Positions 1 to 9,643 of a stretch of DNA of 64,000 nucleotides are shown piece by piece. A model generated the notes under the pieces. That model was not told the DNA's origin, made no database searches, and saw only the letters and a program-made list of their open reading frames with translations. This stretch comes from Prochlorococcus sp. AG-347-G20. Its GTDB lineage: Bacteria; Cyanobacteriota; Cyanobacteriia; PCC-6307; Cyanobiaceae. The DNA lies in the NCBI GenBank assembly GCA_003281645.1, contig QCBJ01000005.1:1-64000 (forward strand), written 5' to 3'. Every line of letters starts with the position of its first letter. Position 1 is the stretch's first letter. Made by a program: the position numbers and the translations under genes.

Positions 1-147
1 TATATGAGCGCTTTCAACAAAGTGGTTTTCTTATATGATGAATTAAAAGAAGATTACGAGCGACAAGGATTTTCTGATAATTCTGAAGAACTTCTCACAA
101 GCTACAAAAATGCCTTTAATCTTTTCGAATCAGAATTTGAAATTTAA
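1..147 (+). CDS. small hypothetical protein, possibly 5'-truncated by the window edge
   Basis: The frame is open from base 1 to the stop at 145-147. An ATG at 4-6 would give a 47-residue acidic protein (begins MSAFNKVVFLYDELKED, ends ESEFEI), but the frame stays open to the edge, so the gene may be longer. No signal peptide or membrane segment is visible. The composition (many D/E/N, spaced aromatics) looks like a real helical protein rather than chance. It converges on the secreted protein at 161-367. I do not recognise a family. Confidence 0.45.
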   Translation, partial: YMSAFNKVVFLYDELKEDYERQGFSDNSEELLTSYKNAFNLFESEFEI

Positions 148-160
148 ATTCAATTTCTAA

Positions 161-367
161 TTACCCTTTGTAAGGTTTTACAGGTATTTCGATTAGCTTT
201 CCTTCTTGGAGATCAGATCTTTTCTCTTGTAATTTTTTGATGCATAAAGATACCCTTTTCTCCTTTTTACAAAATCTTTTTATTTGGAAGTCAGTAAGTG
301 AGAATGATTCATTATTAAATGAAAAAAAGGCCAATAAAAACATAGAAAAATTTAATACCAATTTCAT
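161..367 (-). CDS. small secreted hypothetical protein
   Basis: A 68-residue protein with a classical N-terminal export signal: a Lys at position 2, a hydrophobic core at about residues 3-17, then a polar stretch near 18-23 where signal peptidase I could cut. The mature part is about 45 residues, very basic, and carries two cysteines (in RFCKKEK and SLCIKK) that could form a disulfide once exported. No family is recognised. It would act in the periplasm or thylakoid lumen if the signal is real. The start is the only ATG near the 5' end of the frame, at 365-367. Confidence 0.45.
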   Translation of the reverse strand: MKLVLNFSMFLLAFFSFNNESFSLTDFQIKRFCKKEKRVSLCIKKLQEKRSDLQEGKLIEIPVKPYKG

Positions 368-407
368 TTATTCTCTCCTGACTATTTTCTAATTTTCTTT
401 AATTTAA

Positions 408-551
408 TTACTTTTTATTATAAATATCTATAATTTGTTTCAATTCATCTTTACTTAAGTCTGTTGAAATAAACACTTCTTGGGCTGTTTTACCTTTTCT
501 TGCTATTGCTTTATAACCGTTTATAGTTTTCACTGATAATCTAATTATCAA
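408..551 (-). CDS. small basic hypothetical protein
   Basis: The minus-strand frame runs to an ATG at 659, but its first ~33 codons lie exactly antisense to the petN frame, so I place the start at TTG 549-551, giving 47 residues (core [18 protein letters not shown], tail [13 protein letters not shown]). The C-terminal part looks like genuine coding sequence: alternating charged residues ending in an amphipathic helix. No family is recognised. With this start it is divergent from petN, and the two 5' ends lie about 17 bases apart. The start choice is uncertain, and the whole frame could still be non-coding. Confidence 0.35.
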   Translation of the reverse strand: MIIRLSVKTINGYKAIARKGKTAQEVFISTDLSKDELKQIIDIYNKK

Positions 552-567
552 TTTAGAAGATCTTCCT

Positions 568-669
568 CTAGATCTTGAAATAGGTTGGGCAGCATTGGCT
601 GCAATTTTTACTTTTTCAATTGCAATGGTTGTTTGGGGAAGAAATGGAGATGGTTCCATTGATATATGA
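568..669 (+). CDS. petN: cytochrome b6f complex subunit PetN (start codon unclear)
   Basis: The plus-strand frame encodes [11 protein letters not shown] followed by [17 protein letters not shown] and a stop at 667-669. This is the single transmembrane helix and VVWGRNG tail of PetN, the smallest subunit (subunit VIII) of the thylakoid cytochrome b6f complex, needed for complex assembly. From memory, picocyanobacterial PetN is 33 residues with Trp at position 7; that length puts the start at 568-570, which reads CTA. The frame is open back to a TAA at 514-516, and no ATG, GTG or TTG occurs in it upstream of the conserved part. Identity is confident; the start is not. The stop overlaps the ATG of the next small gene (ATGA). 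Confidence 0.75.
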   Translation, partial: LDLEIGWAALAAIFTFSIAMVVWGRNGDGSIDI

Positions 670-806
670 TTTCATTTTTAACTTTTGAAGTCTATTTAAG
701 TAAATTTCTTATCCTAGCATCATTCGTTTTACTCATATTTATAACATTTGGTGTAATTTATATATCCTATGTCTCTTGGAAAGATAAAAAAAGGTTAAAA
801 AAATAG
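666..806 (+). CDS. 46-residue single-pass membrane protein coupled to petN
   Basis: The ATG at 666-668 overlaps the petN stop (ATGA). It opens a 46-codon frame: a short polar N-terminus, one strong transmembrane helix (about residues 11-36, core [20 protein letters not shown]), then a basic tail ([10 protein letters not shown]) typical of a stromal/cytoplasmic end. The layout matches the tiny one-helix subunits of photosynthetic complexes (photosystem, b6f or NDH-1 accessory subunits). I cannot assign it to one of these families. The overlap with petN suggests translational coupling. It ends three bases before the convergent thf1 stop. Confidence 0.5.
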   Translation: MISFLTFEVYLSKFLILASFVLLIFITFGVIYISYVSWKDKKRLKK

Positions 807-809
807 ATA

Positions 810-1463
810 TTATTTTTGGTTTTTTTTCTTATCTTTAATTCTGAGTTCTTCAATTAACTCTTTTGCTTGTTCCATTTTTGAAATACTGCTTTTATAAATT
901 CCAATATCTTTTTCTGCTTTATTAGTAGATAAGTTTAATTTTTCAAAAATATCAGAAATTATCTTATTTGTCTTCGATTCATCTTTCTCTTTAAGATCTT
1001 GGGGGTTTGAAATTAATATATAAATCCCTAAGTTCAAAATCCTTGATGGATAAAGTTTAGAATTGCTTTTTTCTATTAATAATTTCAAAATATCTTTAGG
1101 TGCTTTATCCTTGAATTCCTTTTGAGATTTTTGAGATATTTCATTAATTTCCTTTGCTTCAAAATTTGTAGAACTGCATAACGATTCAAAAAGAAGGTCT
1201 AAATGTTTCTCAGGTTTGTATCCTTTCATTAATTCTTTGAATGTTTCGGTGAGACCGACGCAAAAGAGATAATCTTGCGTAAAATCATTTTGATGGTTTA
1301 GAAGATTAAGTTCGACAAGCATTTCATCAACTATTCTTTTATATAAACCTGGGATAACGTAAGGGAATTTTTCATGAAATAACTTTTTGCTATCTGAAAC
1401 AGTCAATTTTTCTTTCAATTTTTTATATGTAAACCTTAATAAGGTTAGCGTATGTTGACTCAA
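810..1463 (-). CDS. thf1: Thf1/Psb29 photosystem II biogenesis protein
   Basis: A 217-residue soluble helical protein. The block at residues 34-80 ([20 protein letters not shown], then [19 protein letters not shown]) matches my recollection of the Thf1/Psb29 family signature. The C-terminal third is a lysine/glutamate-rich region likely to form a coiled coil. In cyanobacteria and plants Thf1 associates with FtsH proteases and affects their accumulation and photosystem II repair and assembly. The position next to clpP and ftsH fits that role. It is transcribed divergently from clpP across a 35-base gap. The length is in the range usual for cyanobacterial Thf1. Confidence 0.9.
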   Translation of the reverse strand: MSQHTLTLLRFTYKKLKEKLTVSDSKKLFHEKFPYVIPGLYKRIVDEMLVELNLLNHQNDFTQDYLFCVGLTETFKELMKGYKPEKHLDLLFESLCSSTNFEAKEINEISQKSQKEFKDKAPKDILKLLIEKSNSKLYPSRILNLGIYILISNPQDLKEKDESKTNKIISDIFEKLNLSTNKAEKDIGIYKSSISKMEQAKELIEELRIKDKKKNQK

Positions 1464-1498
1464 TATCGTTAATATCTAATAAACAGATAAATATTATT

Positions 1499-2080
1499 AT
1501 GATCCCTCTTGTATTAGAAGAATCTGGCGGTAGTGAAAGAGTCTTTGATATTTATTCGCGACTCTTAAGAGAGAGAATAATCTTTTTGGGAGAACAAGTT
1601 ACTAGTGAAACTGCTAATAGAATTGTTGCTCAATTATTGTTCCTTGAAGCAGAGGATCCAGATAAGGACATTTATATGTATATAAATTCACCAGGCGGAT
1701 CCGTATATGATGGATTGGGTATCTTTGACACAATGCAACATGTTAAGCCTGACATCCATACAGTTTGTGTAGGCTTAGCAGCAAGTATGGGTGCATTTTT
1801 ACTTGCAGCAGGCACTAAAGGTAAAAGAAGCAGCCTTAGACATTCAAGAATAATGATCCATCAACCCCTCGGAGGTGCTAGAGGACAAGCAAGTGATATA
1901 AGGATTCAAGCTGATGAAATTTTGTTCTTAAAAGAACGACTCAATACTGAATTGTCAGAGAGAACAGGAAAGGACTATGACACTATCAAAGAAGATACTG
2001 ATAGAGATTTTTATATGTCCCCAAAGGAAGCTGTTGAGTACGGTTTAATTGATTTGGTACTAGACAAAAAACCTATTTAA
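1499..2080 (+). CDS. clpP: ATP-dependent Clp protease proteolytic subunit
   Basis: A 193-residue ClpP, the serine peptidase that forms the double-heptamer chamber fed by ClpC/ClpX unfoldases. The catalytic triad is intact: Ser96 in GLAASMGAF, His121 in [10 protein letters not shown], and Asp170 in the TDRDFYMSP block. The oxyanion segment SPGGSV is at 64-69. Length and spacing match E. coli ClpP. Cyanobacteria carry several clpP paralogues plus a clpR, and I cannot say which paralogue this is. ATG at 1499. It converges on ftsH with three bases between stops. Confidence 0.95.
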   Translation: MIPLVLEESGGSERVFDIYSRLLRERIIFLGEQVTSETANRIVAQLLFLEAEDPDKDIYMYINSPGGSVYDGLGIFDTMQHVKPDIHTVCVGLAASMGAFLLAAGTKGKRSSLRHSRIMIHQPLGGARGQASDIRIQADEILFLKERLNTELSERTGKDYDTIKEDTDRDFYMSPKEAVEYGLIDLVLDKKPI

Positions 2081-2083
2081 AGT

Positions 2084-3997
2084 CTAGCTTAATAGTTGAG
2101 GTGTTCTTTCTTTTTCAGGAATTTTAGTGAATTTGGAGAGAATACTTATAAATTCTTCACCATCCAATGTTTCTTTTTCGATTAATAGATCCACTATCTT
2201 ATCCATAGCTTCTCTATTTTTGCTCACTATATCGTAAGTTTCTTTATAACATTCCTTTACCATTATTCTTACACTTTCATCTATTTGTTTAGAAATTGAA
2301 TCTGAAACTTCACTTCTAGTCATTAAATCTCTACCAACAAATACTTCTTGATTGCCACTTTCTAAAGCTATCGGACCTAAATTACTCATTCCAAATCTGG
2401 TAACCATTTGGCGGGCCATTGAAGCAACTTGTTGAAAATCACCTCCAGCTCCTGTTGTAATCTCACCTTTTCCAAAAACTACATCTTCAGCAGCTCTTCC
2501 TCCTAAAGCACCCATTATTCTCGCTCTTAGTTGAGCCCTGCTAACAAGGGTTTGTTCATCGTCTGGGGTGAACCAAGTTAATCCTTTAGCCTGACCTCTT
2601 GGAATGACGGTTACTTTTTGAACAGGATCATGTGCTTTCACAAGTGAACCAATGAGAGCATGGCCGACTTCATGATAAGCAATTAATCTCTTGCTTCTAC
2701 CATCTGTTAATGGAGAGCCTTCCATCCCTGCAACAATCCTATCTACAGAATCATCTATTTCTGAAATACTGATAGAGTCTTTTCTTCTCCTGGCGGTTAA
2801 TATCGCAGCCTCATTTAATAAATTTGCTAAATCTGCTCCAGTAAACCCTGGTGTTCTTCTCGCAATACTTTCAAGTGTTAAGTCCTCTTGAAGTTTTTTA
2901 TTCCTAGCATGAACTTCCAATATTGATAGTCTACCCTTGATATCTGGTGCGTCTACAGTTACTTGCCTATCAAATCTGCCAGGTCTCATAAGAGCTGAGT
3001 CTAGAACGTCGGGCCTGTTTGTGGCTGCAATAATTATTATGCCACTATTACCTTCAAAGCCATCCATTTCAGTAAGTAATTGGTTGAGAGTTTGCTCTCT
3101 CTCATCATTACCTCCGCCAATACCTGCTCCTCTTTGCCTTCCGACAGCATCGATTTCATCAATAAAAATTAAACAAGGACTATTCTCTTTTGCTCTTTTA
3201 AAAAGGTCTCTAACTCTACTAGCACCAACACCAACAAACATTTCAACAAATTCAGAGCCTGATAATGAGAAGAATGGTACACCTGCTTCACCTGCAATTG
3301 CTTTTGCTAAAAGAGTTTTACCAGTACCAGGAGGTCCTACCAATAGAACCCCTTTCGGAATCCTTGCTCCTACAGAAGTAAATTTTTCTGGTTTTTTCAG
3401 AAAAGTGACAACTTCTTGCAAATCCTGTTTGGCTTCATTAACACCTGCAACATCATCAAAAACAACTCCTGTTTCGGCTTCCATTGCAAATCTCGCCTTT
3501 GTTTTTCCAAACTGCATTGCTTGCCCAGGACCTCCAGGCATACCATTTGACCTCCTCGCAAGCAGAATTAAACCTCCAATTAAGATAGCTGGGAAGAGTA
3601 AATTACCCAAAATTCCTAATGCAGGGGGGGCTGATTTAACTGGATGAACATCAAAACTAATCCCCTCATTTTTTAAAATATTTATAAGTTCTGGTGTTAA
3701 GCCGGGAAGATCTACACGCAACCTTTGAACTTTATTATCTAAATCCGAATCTATTGTCTCTATTACTGCATTTCTGCCTCCCTCAAAAATATCAACTGAT
3801 GTAACCCTTCCTGAATTAATGTAATCTAAAAATCTTCCGTAACTAACTCTTGCTACCGCAGAATTTCTTGGAGCAACAGTAGTCCCGTTAGATTTTAGGG
3901 AATCAACATTGCTTGAAGATAAAAATTGGTAGGAAAGCGCTATTACTAAAATGATAGGTAAAGCCCATAAAATTAATGTTTTAAATTTCTGATTCAT
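2084..3997 (-). CDS. ftsH: ATP-dependent zinc metalloprotease FtsH
   Basis: A 637-residue thylakoid/plasma-membrane AAA+ protease. Domains in order: transmembrane helix near 8-27, periplasmic or lumenal domain to about 125, second helix near 130-147, AAA module with Walker A GPPGTGKT (221-228), Walker B LIFIDEID and second region of homology with RPGRFDR, then the M41 zinc site HEVGH (442-446; HEAGH in many FtsH proteins) and the downstream AEDVVFG block with a metal-ligand acid. Cyanobacterial FtsH paralogues degrade damaged D1 during photosystem II repair; which paralogue this is cannot be told. Thf1, a known FtsH partner, is encoded two genes away. A C7 run on the coding strand (3624-3630) lies just before the second helix. 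Confidence 0.95.
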   Translation of the reverse strand: MNQKFKTLILWALPIILVIALSYQFLSSSNVDSLKSNGTTVAPRNSAVARVSYGRFLDYINSGRVTSVDIFEGGRNAVIETIDSDLDNKVQRLRVDLPGLTPELINILKNEGISFDVHPVKSAPPALGILGNLLFPAILIGGLILLARRSNGMPGGPGQAMQFGKTKARFAMEAETGVVFDDVAGVNEAKQDLQEVVTFLKKPEKFTSVGARIPKGVLLVGPPGTGKTLLAKAIAGEAGVPFFSLSGSEFVEMFVGVGASRVRDLFKRAKENSPCLIFIDEIDAVGRQRGAGIGGGNDEREQTLNQLLTEMDGFEGNSGIIIIAATNRPDVLDSALMRPGRFDRQVTVDAPDIKGRLSILEVHARNKKLQEDLTLESIARRTPGFTGADLANLLNEAAILTARRRKDSISISEIDDSVDRIVAGMEGSPLTDGRSKRLIAYHEVGHALIGSLVKAHDPVQKVTVIPRGQAKGLTWFTPDDEQTLVSRAQLRARIMGALGGRAAEDVVFGKGEITTGAGGDFQQVASMARQMVTRFGMSNLGPIALESGNQEVFVGRDLMTRSEVSDSISKQIDESVRIMVKECYKETYDIVSKNREAMDKIVDLLIEKETLDGEEFISILSKFTKIPEKERTPQLLS

Positions 3998-4048
3998 TAA
4001 TTTGTAGAAAGTTAATTATAAGATTGTAGAATGAATCAATGCATTTCG

Positions 4049-4079
4049 TTGATATTTTCTCTAACTTTATGCTTATACT
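4049..4079 (+). promoter_or_regulatory. candidate sigma-70 promoter for sipA
   Basis: TTGATA at 4049-4054 and TATACT at 4074-4079, separated by 19 bases, would start transcription about 20 bases before the sipA ATG. The spacing is slightly long for a housekeeping promoter. It lies in the 107-base divergent region between ftsH and sipA. Confidence 0.35.
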
Positions 4080-4104
4080 ACTCTTGAATGTATCCATTTT
4101 ATAA

Positions 4105-4314
4105 ATGAAATTTGAGATCAACGATAAGGTTAAGTTGATTGCACCAGTCTCCTACTTAAAGACTTCAGATAATATGCCGATGTTAAGACCACCCGATCTA
4201 GTGGCAATTGATGAAATTGGGGAAATCCTATCAATCAAATCCCCAGATACTGTTGAAGTAAAGTTTAGAAGAGGTTCGTTTTTAATCGATATTGATAAGA
4301 TTGAAAAAAAATAA
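4105..4314 (+). CDS. sipA: SipA-like regulatory protein (DUF3148 family)
   Basis: A 69-residue small beta-rich protein. The core VKLIAPVSYLKT followed by MPMLRPPDLV and then VKFRRGSFLIDIDKIE matches the cyanobacterial SipA family, whose founding member binds the sensor histidine kinase NblS (Hik33/DspA) and modulates light and stress signalling. Length agrees with the family. It is divergent from ftsH and converges on the M16 gene with one base between stops. The partner kinase is not in this window, so the role here is taken from the family. Confidence 0.8.
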   Translation: MKFEINDKVKLIAPVSYLKTSDNMPMLRPPDLVAIDEIGEILSIKSPDTVEVKFRRGSFLIDIDKIEKK

Positions 4315-4315
4315 T

Positions 4316-5533
4316 TTAAAAGTTTTTTTCCCAGTTGTTAGAAATTTCTAAACACATTTTTTCATTTCCCGAAATACTCAGAAAAGGTTTTGAAAAATAC
4401 TTATAAGTTAATTTAAGAATATTTAACGAAGATATTTTCTCTATTTTTGAATTTAAATCGATCTCGGAAATTGGTGAAATACCATAACTTATTAATTGTA
4501 TTTTTCTCTGTAAAATTTCATCTAGTGATTGATTCCCTAATAGAAAAGAACCTTTTAGTTTTTCTTTTGCTAGAAATATTTCAGCATCAGTCAACGGATT
4601 AAAAAGTAAATTTTTCCATAGTGTTGATAAAAGTTCAAAAGCAAAAAGGGCTTGCCTATTAGATACTGATAAATAAATTAAAAATGGGGCATTCCCACTT
4701 CTGATAGGATAATAAACACCTAAATCATAAGTGATGCCATGTTTTTCTCTAAAAAGTTTAAATAAAGCAGCGCTCATTCCATAAGATAAATATGCCTCCA
4801 AAACCTTAAGAGGCAAATATTCACTACTTCTGCGAGAGCAAGTTTGGTTACCCAACATTATTATTGTTTGATTTGAATCATTATTATTAAAATCAAATCT
4901 ATTGTTAGGACTTAAATCGTGATTTATAGTTATTGATTTTTCTTCTAAGGGGGGGTTTTTTAATCCTTCTATATTTACTCCATTTATTTCTATATTATTT
5001 GAAATTAAATACTTATCTCGACTTTTAAAATTTTTAAACTCAAGCAAAACATCTTCATAGGTAATCTTTGAGACATCATTTGCATTGCCATTTGTATTAA
5101 AGGCGTAAGGATGATTTGAGTAAACAATTCTTTTCCAGTTTTCAAAACAGATATTAAATGGATTCTCTTTATCTTTTTTTATAAAGTTAATTGAGGATTT
5201 TTTAACTTTTTGAAATTCAATTTCTAAGAGATTTGGTTTATAAATTATTAAATCTAATAAAGGGAATAATTTGCTGAAATGTTCATTTAGGGATTTAATG
5301 CTTATTGAAATACCATCTTCAAATACTTCTTGATTTAATTCTGCTCCATAGGACTCAATATACTCCGAAAGAGTGAAATTATTAAAACCCTCACATCCTC
5401 TGGTAAGTAATGAACTGAGGATCTTGTTTATACCTTTTTTGCCAACACTATCTACATTACTTCCTCCTTTAATCCAAATTGAAGCAGTTGAAAAATTCCT
5501 TTTTTTATTATTTAAAAAATATCGTTTTAACAT
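4316..5533 (-). CDS. M16-family peptidase-like protein without zinc site (likely non-catalytic subunit)
   Basis: A 405-residue protein with the two-lobed M16 (pitrilysin/processing peptidase) pattern. At the place where active members carry HxxEH (about residues 33-50) it has no His/Glu pair, so it should not bind catalytic zinc. The C-terminal lobe keeps an Arg and Tyr in LFREKHGITYDLG, the R/Y pair of the substrate-binding subunit in heterodimeric bacterial M16 peptidases. Its ATG overlaps the stop of the upstream active M16 gene by seven bases, so the two are probably translated together and act as a heterodimer. A C7 run lies in the coding strand at 4949-4955. Confidence 0.8.
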   Translation of the reverse strand: MLKRYFLNNKKRNFSTASIWIKGGSNVDSVGKKGINKILSSLLTRGCEGFNNFTLSEYIESYGAELNQEVFEDGISISIKSLNEHFSKLFPLLDLIIYKPNLLEIEFQKVKKSSINFIKKDKENPFNICFENWKRIVYSNHPYAFNTNGNANDVSKITYEDVLLEFKNFKSRDKYLISNNIEINGVNIEGLKNPPLEEKSITINHDLSPNNRFDFNNNDSNQTIIMLGNQTCSRRSSEYLPLKVLEAYLSYGMSAALFKLFREKHGITYDLGVYYPIRSGNAPFLIYLSVSNRQALFAFELLSTLWKNLLFNPLTDAEIFLAKEKLKGSFLLGNQSLDEILQRKIQLISYGISPISEIDLNSKIEKISSLNILKLTYKYFSKPFLSISGNEKMCLEISNNWEKNF

Positions 5534-6777
5534 TTACCAGGGGATGCAATTAAAGTAAATTTTTCTCCACGGATATATTCTGTAATCTCTTTGAAGTTAT
5601 TCAAGTCATTCCAATATTTTAAATGACTCTCTAAATTATTGATTGAAGATTTTCTCCCCCAAAGAAGTTCATTTCCAAAAAATGAAGAGAGTTGTGTAGA
5701 TGTCTCTAAATTAAAGATATAATTACTTTTGACAATGTTTATTGCTTTTTTTATTTCATCAAGAGTTAAGGCTTTACAATTTGAGATATCATCTATTGTT
5801 GTATTAATTTGCTTTTCTACTAAATAAATATCTTTGGACTCACAACTTGCCTCCATCATAAATAATCCACCTAATTCTCCAGCATTTACATCTACATATA
5901 CCGATTCAACAAGATTACTATCTTCTTTTAAACTTTTAACTAATCTGCTGTTTCTTCCAACAGAGAGTATTGATGCTAATATCTCTAGTCCAATAATATT
6001 TTTTTGATCATTTAGGTTTGGGATAAACCAAGCCATAAATATTCTTGAAAATTCTAAATTATCAAACTTAACTGACTCTCTACCATTCCTAATTTTTAAA
6101 GAAGTTTTTTTATTTAGATTAATTATATTTGGACTTTTTTTGATGCCAGATAGATCACTTTTTTCAAAGATTTTATAAATTTCTTCAGAGAGATTCCCAG
6201 CAATTGCAATACAAATTTTTTCGCTAGTGTAATGTTTGCTATGAAATTTCACAAGGTCATCTATCTCCAAGTTTTTAATACTATGTTCTGTTCCCAGAAT
6301 CGAATTGGCATAATCTGGACTTAACCATACTCTTTTTAAAAAATAATTAAATAATTTTTCCTCAGGCTGATCATTTTGTTGTTTTATTTCATCAATAACT
6401 ACCCCTTTTTCTTTTATAAATTCATCAGGATTAAAATCTGGAGCAACGACAATATTTGTCAAAAGAGCAAGTGATTCTTTAAAGTTACTTGGTGGAACTA
6501 AGACATGGTAATGTACATCATCATAACCTGTTGAAGCATTACTTAATCCGCCTAGTGATTCAATTTTATGGTCAAACTCACCTGGCATTATTTTGTTAGA
6601 TCCTTTAAAAATCATATGTTCTAGAAAATGAGCAGTGCCGTTTTTATCAACATCCTCAAATGAAGAACCTGCTTTGCACCAAATATCAATGCTTATAAGC
6701 GGCAATTCTTTATTATCCACAAACACACATCTAGTTTTGCTTGAATGAGTGTAGTAGTTAACGTCTCCTACTTTCAT
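5527..6777 (-). CDS. M16-family zinc metallopeptidase (catalytic subunit)
   Basis: A 416-residue M16 peptidase with the inverted zinc motif HFLEH: His50, Glu53, His54. A downstream acid at Glu130 in VVIDEIKQ is the expected third ligand. The surrounding GTAHFLEHMIFKGS is typical of the family (mitochondrial processing peptidase beta/PqqL-like). No signal peptide is visible, so it is probably cytoplasmic, where M16 enzymes degrade peptides. It is the first gene of a two-gene minus-strand unit with the non-catalytic partner and is divergent from pcyA across 41 bases. Confidence 0.88.
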   Translation of the reverse strand: MKVGDVNYYTHSSKTRCVFVDNKELPLISIDIWCKAGSSFEDVDKNGTAHFLEHMIFKGSNKIMPGEFDHKIESLGGLSNASTGYDDVHYHVLVPPSNFKESLALLTNIVVAPDFNPDEFIKEKGVVIDEIKQQNDQPEEKLFNYFLKRVWLSPDYANSILGTEHSIKNLEIDDLVKFHSKHYTSEKICIAIAGNLSEEIYKIFEKSDLSGIKKSPNIINLNKKTSLKIRNGRESVKFDNLEFSRIFMAWFIPNLNDQKNIIGLEILASILSVGRNSRLVKSLKEDSNLVESVYVDVNAGELGGLFMMEASCESKDIYLVEKQINTTIDDISNCKALTLDEIKKAINIVKSNYIFNLETSTQLSSFFGNELLWGRKSSINNLESHLKYWNDLNNFKEITEYIRGEKFTLIASPGKC

Positions 6778-6794
6778 TTCGTTTCTCTCTTTAA

Positions 6795-7543
<749 letters not shown>

Positions 7544-7544
<1 letters not shown>

Positions 7545-8458
7545 TGAAATTAAAAACATTAAAAAATATATTTATTTATTTTTTATTATTTACACCAATA
7601 TCTCTTGGGATTATTTCCTGTTCTGGAAATAATAAATCTAGTTCAAAATTTAAAGAGGAAATAAATTCAGATTTCATAACTCCTATTACAGCTGTTGCCG
7701 CACTAGGTCAACTTTCTCCCTCTGGAGAGATTAGGCAATTGGCAGCTCCAATAAGTCAGTTTGGCTCTTCTCCTCGAATTGTCGAAATTTTAGTAAATGA
7801 AGGAGATTTCGTGAAAAAAGGTGATATTCTAGCAATTTTTGAAAATGGAGAAAAATTAATTGCTGATCTTGAAAGAAATGAAAATCTAATTAGTACTATT
7901 GACGAAGAAATCACCCTAAAGAAAGATCAAATTCAAAGGTATGAGCTAGCTTTAAGCAAAGATGTATATTCTTTTGTAGAGTTTTCACAGAGAAAAGATG
8001 AATTATTGAAATTGCAAAAACAGAAAATAAAACTTATCGGAGATCAAAAAAATATCAAGATAGATCTATTTAATTCCAAACTAAGGAGTCCAATTGATGG
8101 TTTTATCCTTGGAATAAATACGAGAGTTGGTGAGAGGCCTAAAAATGAAGGGATTTTGGATATTGGTTCTAGTCAAAAAATGGAAGCTTTGATAGAGGTT
8201 TATGAATCCGATATCGATAGAGTCTTTATCTCTCAGAATGTTGAATTGAGCAGTGAGAATGGCGGTTTCCAAAAAAATCTTAAGGGAAAGGTGATTAGGA
8301 TTAGTCCTCAGGTAAAACAAAGAAAAGTTTTATCGACCGATCCAACAGGGGATGCTGATTCGCGAATTATCGAGGTACTAGTAAAACTAGATCAAGATTC
8401 TATAGATATCGTTCAAAACTATGCTGGAATGAAAGTGATTGCAAAATTTATTCCCTAA
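7544..8458 (+). CDS. devB: DevB-like membrane fusion subunit of an ABC exporter
   Basis: A 304-residue HlyD/DevB-type periplasmic adaptor. The N-terminus has a hydrophobic segment (9-24) and a lipobox IISC with Cys26, so it may be a lipoprotein. The split lipoyl-like domain flanks an alpha-helical hairpin (about 105-165, coiled-coil pattern), followed by a beta-barrel domain ending at the C-terminus. It sits directly before the permease and ATPase genes, the devBCA order. Family members export glycolipids or other envelope components in filamentous cyanobacteria; the substrate in a unicellular organism is unknown. Its TAA stop shares a base with the devC ATG. Confidence 0.85.
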
Positions 8459-9630
8459 TGAATTTTTCTTTTTTAAAATTTAGAAAAATACCATTAGCCT
8501 GGTTATTATTAACAAGGCAACCATTAAGGCTAGCAGTTGCCATAGCTGGAATCAGTTTTGCAGGGATTTTGATGTTTATGCAATTAGGTTTTAGAGATGG
8601 TTTATTTGATACGAGCGTAACTATTCATAAACTTCTAGATGCCGATCTTGTTTTGATAAGTCCTAGATCAAAAAGTTCTATAAGCATGAGTGGATTCCCA
8701 AAAAGAAGATTAATTCAAACTCTCGCTGTAGAAGATGTTGAAAAAACTACCCCCGTAAATCTAAATTATTTACTTTGGAGAAATCCCGAAAATCTTAAAA
8801 CTAGATCAATACTTGCATTAGGTTTTAATCCCTCCGATTCACTTCTTTTAGATAAGGGATTTTCAAAGAAAGCTTATAAATTGAGAAATCCATCAAGAGT
8901 TCTTTTTGACAAACTATCTAGACCTGAATTTGGACCGATTGAAGAATGGTTCTTATCTGAAAAAAAAGTTGAAACTGAGGTTGCTGGGAAAAGAGTAATT
9001 GTTGAGGGTCTTGTGGAGTTGGGACCATCTTTTGGTGCAGATGGTAATTTGATAACTAGTCGAGAAACCTTCTTAAGACTTTTTCCTGCTAATCCTCCTG
9101 GCAGTATAGAAATTGGTTTGGTAAAGCTTAAAAAAGGATCTGATCCTCAATTGATTTCAAGGATATTAAATAACTCACTCCCAAATGATGTTAGGGTTCT
9201 TACGAAAAATCAATTTATAGAATTTGAAAAGAATTATTGGAAAAATAGTACTGCAATAGGTTTTATATTTAGTTTGGGAGCTTTGATGGGTTTTGTTGTG
9301 GGATGCGTGGTTGTTTATCAAATTCTTTATAGTGACGTTACAGATCACCTGCCAGAGTACGCCACTTTATTGGCAATGGGGTATAGACTTAAGTCCCTTT
9401 TTTTTGTCGTAGCTAGAGAGGGTTTTTTGTTGGCATTATTTGGATATTTACCTGCTTATTTCTCTGGTCAAATACTTTACTCAGTTATAAGAAGTTCTAC
9501 TAAACTCCCAATAATAATGGACGCAGATAAAACTACTTTAATTTTCGTATTAGTTTTAGTTATGTGTATGGGGTCTGCAGCTGTTGCGATGCGTAAATTA
9601 GTTGACGCTGATCCTGCTGAAATTTTTTAA
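8458..9630 (+). CDS. devC: DevC-like ABC exporter permease
   Basis: A 390-residue permease with MacB/DevC topology: one helix near residues 24-45, a large extracytoplasmic domain (about 46-260), then three helices (about 268-292, 318-342, 357-380) with the FtsX-type fold. The cytoplasmic N-terminus begins with IPLAWLLLTRQPLRL, characteristic of DevC proteins. It is sandwiched between devB and devA, so the three form one exporter. Substrate not deducible. The ATG shares its A with the devB stop. Confidence 0.87.
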   Translation: MNFSFLKFRKIPLAWLLLTRQPLRLAVAIAGISFAGILMFMQLGFRDGLFDTSVTIHKLLDADLVLISPRSKSSISMSGFPKRRLIQTLAVEDVEKTTPVNLNYLLWRNPENLKTRSILALGFNPSDSLLLDKGFSKKAYKLRNPSRVLFDKLSRPEFGPIEEWFLSEKKVETEVAGKRVIVEGLVELGPSFGADGNLITSRETFLRLFPANPPGSIEIGLVKLKKGSDPQLISRILNNSLPNDVRVLTKNQFIEFEKNYWKNSTAIGFIFSLGALMGFVVGCVVVYQILYSDVTDHLPEYATLLAMGYRLKSLFFVVAREGFLLALFGYLPAYFSGQILYSVIRSSTKLPIIMDADKTTLIFVLVLVMCMGSAAVAMRKLVDADPAEIF

Positions 9631-9643
9631 CAATCAAAGATAA

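Noticed and set aside
552-659. 5' extension of the minus-strand small gene up to an ATG at 657-659
   Set aside because: These codons are exactly antisense to petN, which has a clear protein identity; an overlap of this kind is unlikely to be coding on both strands.
2937-3647. Long plus-strand open frame of 236 codons inside ftsH
   Set aside because: It is antisense to the AAA domain of a confidently identified gene and encodes no recognisable motif.
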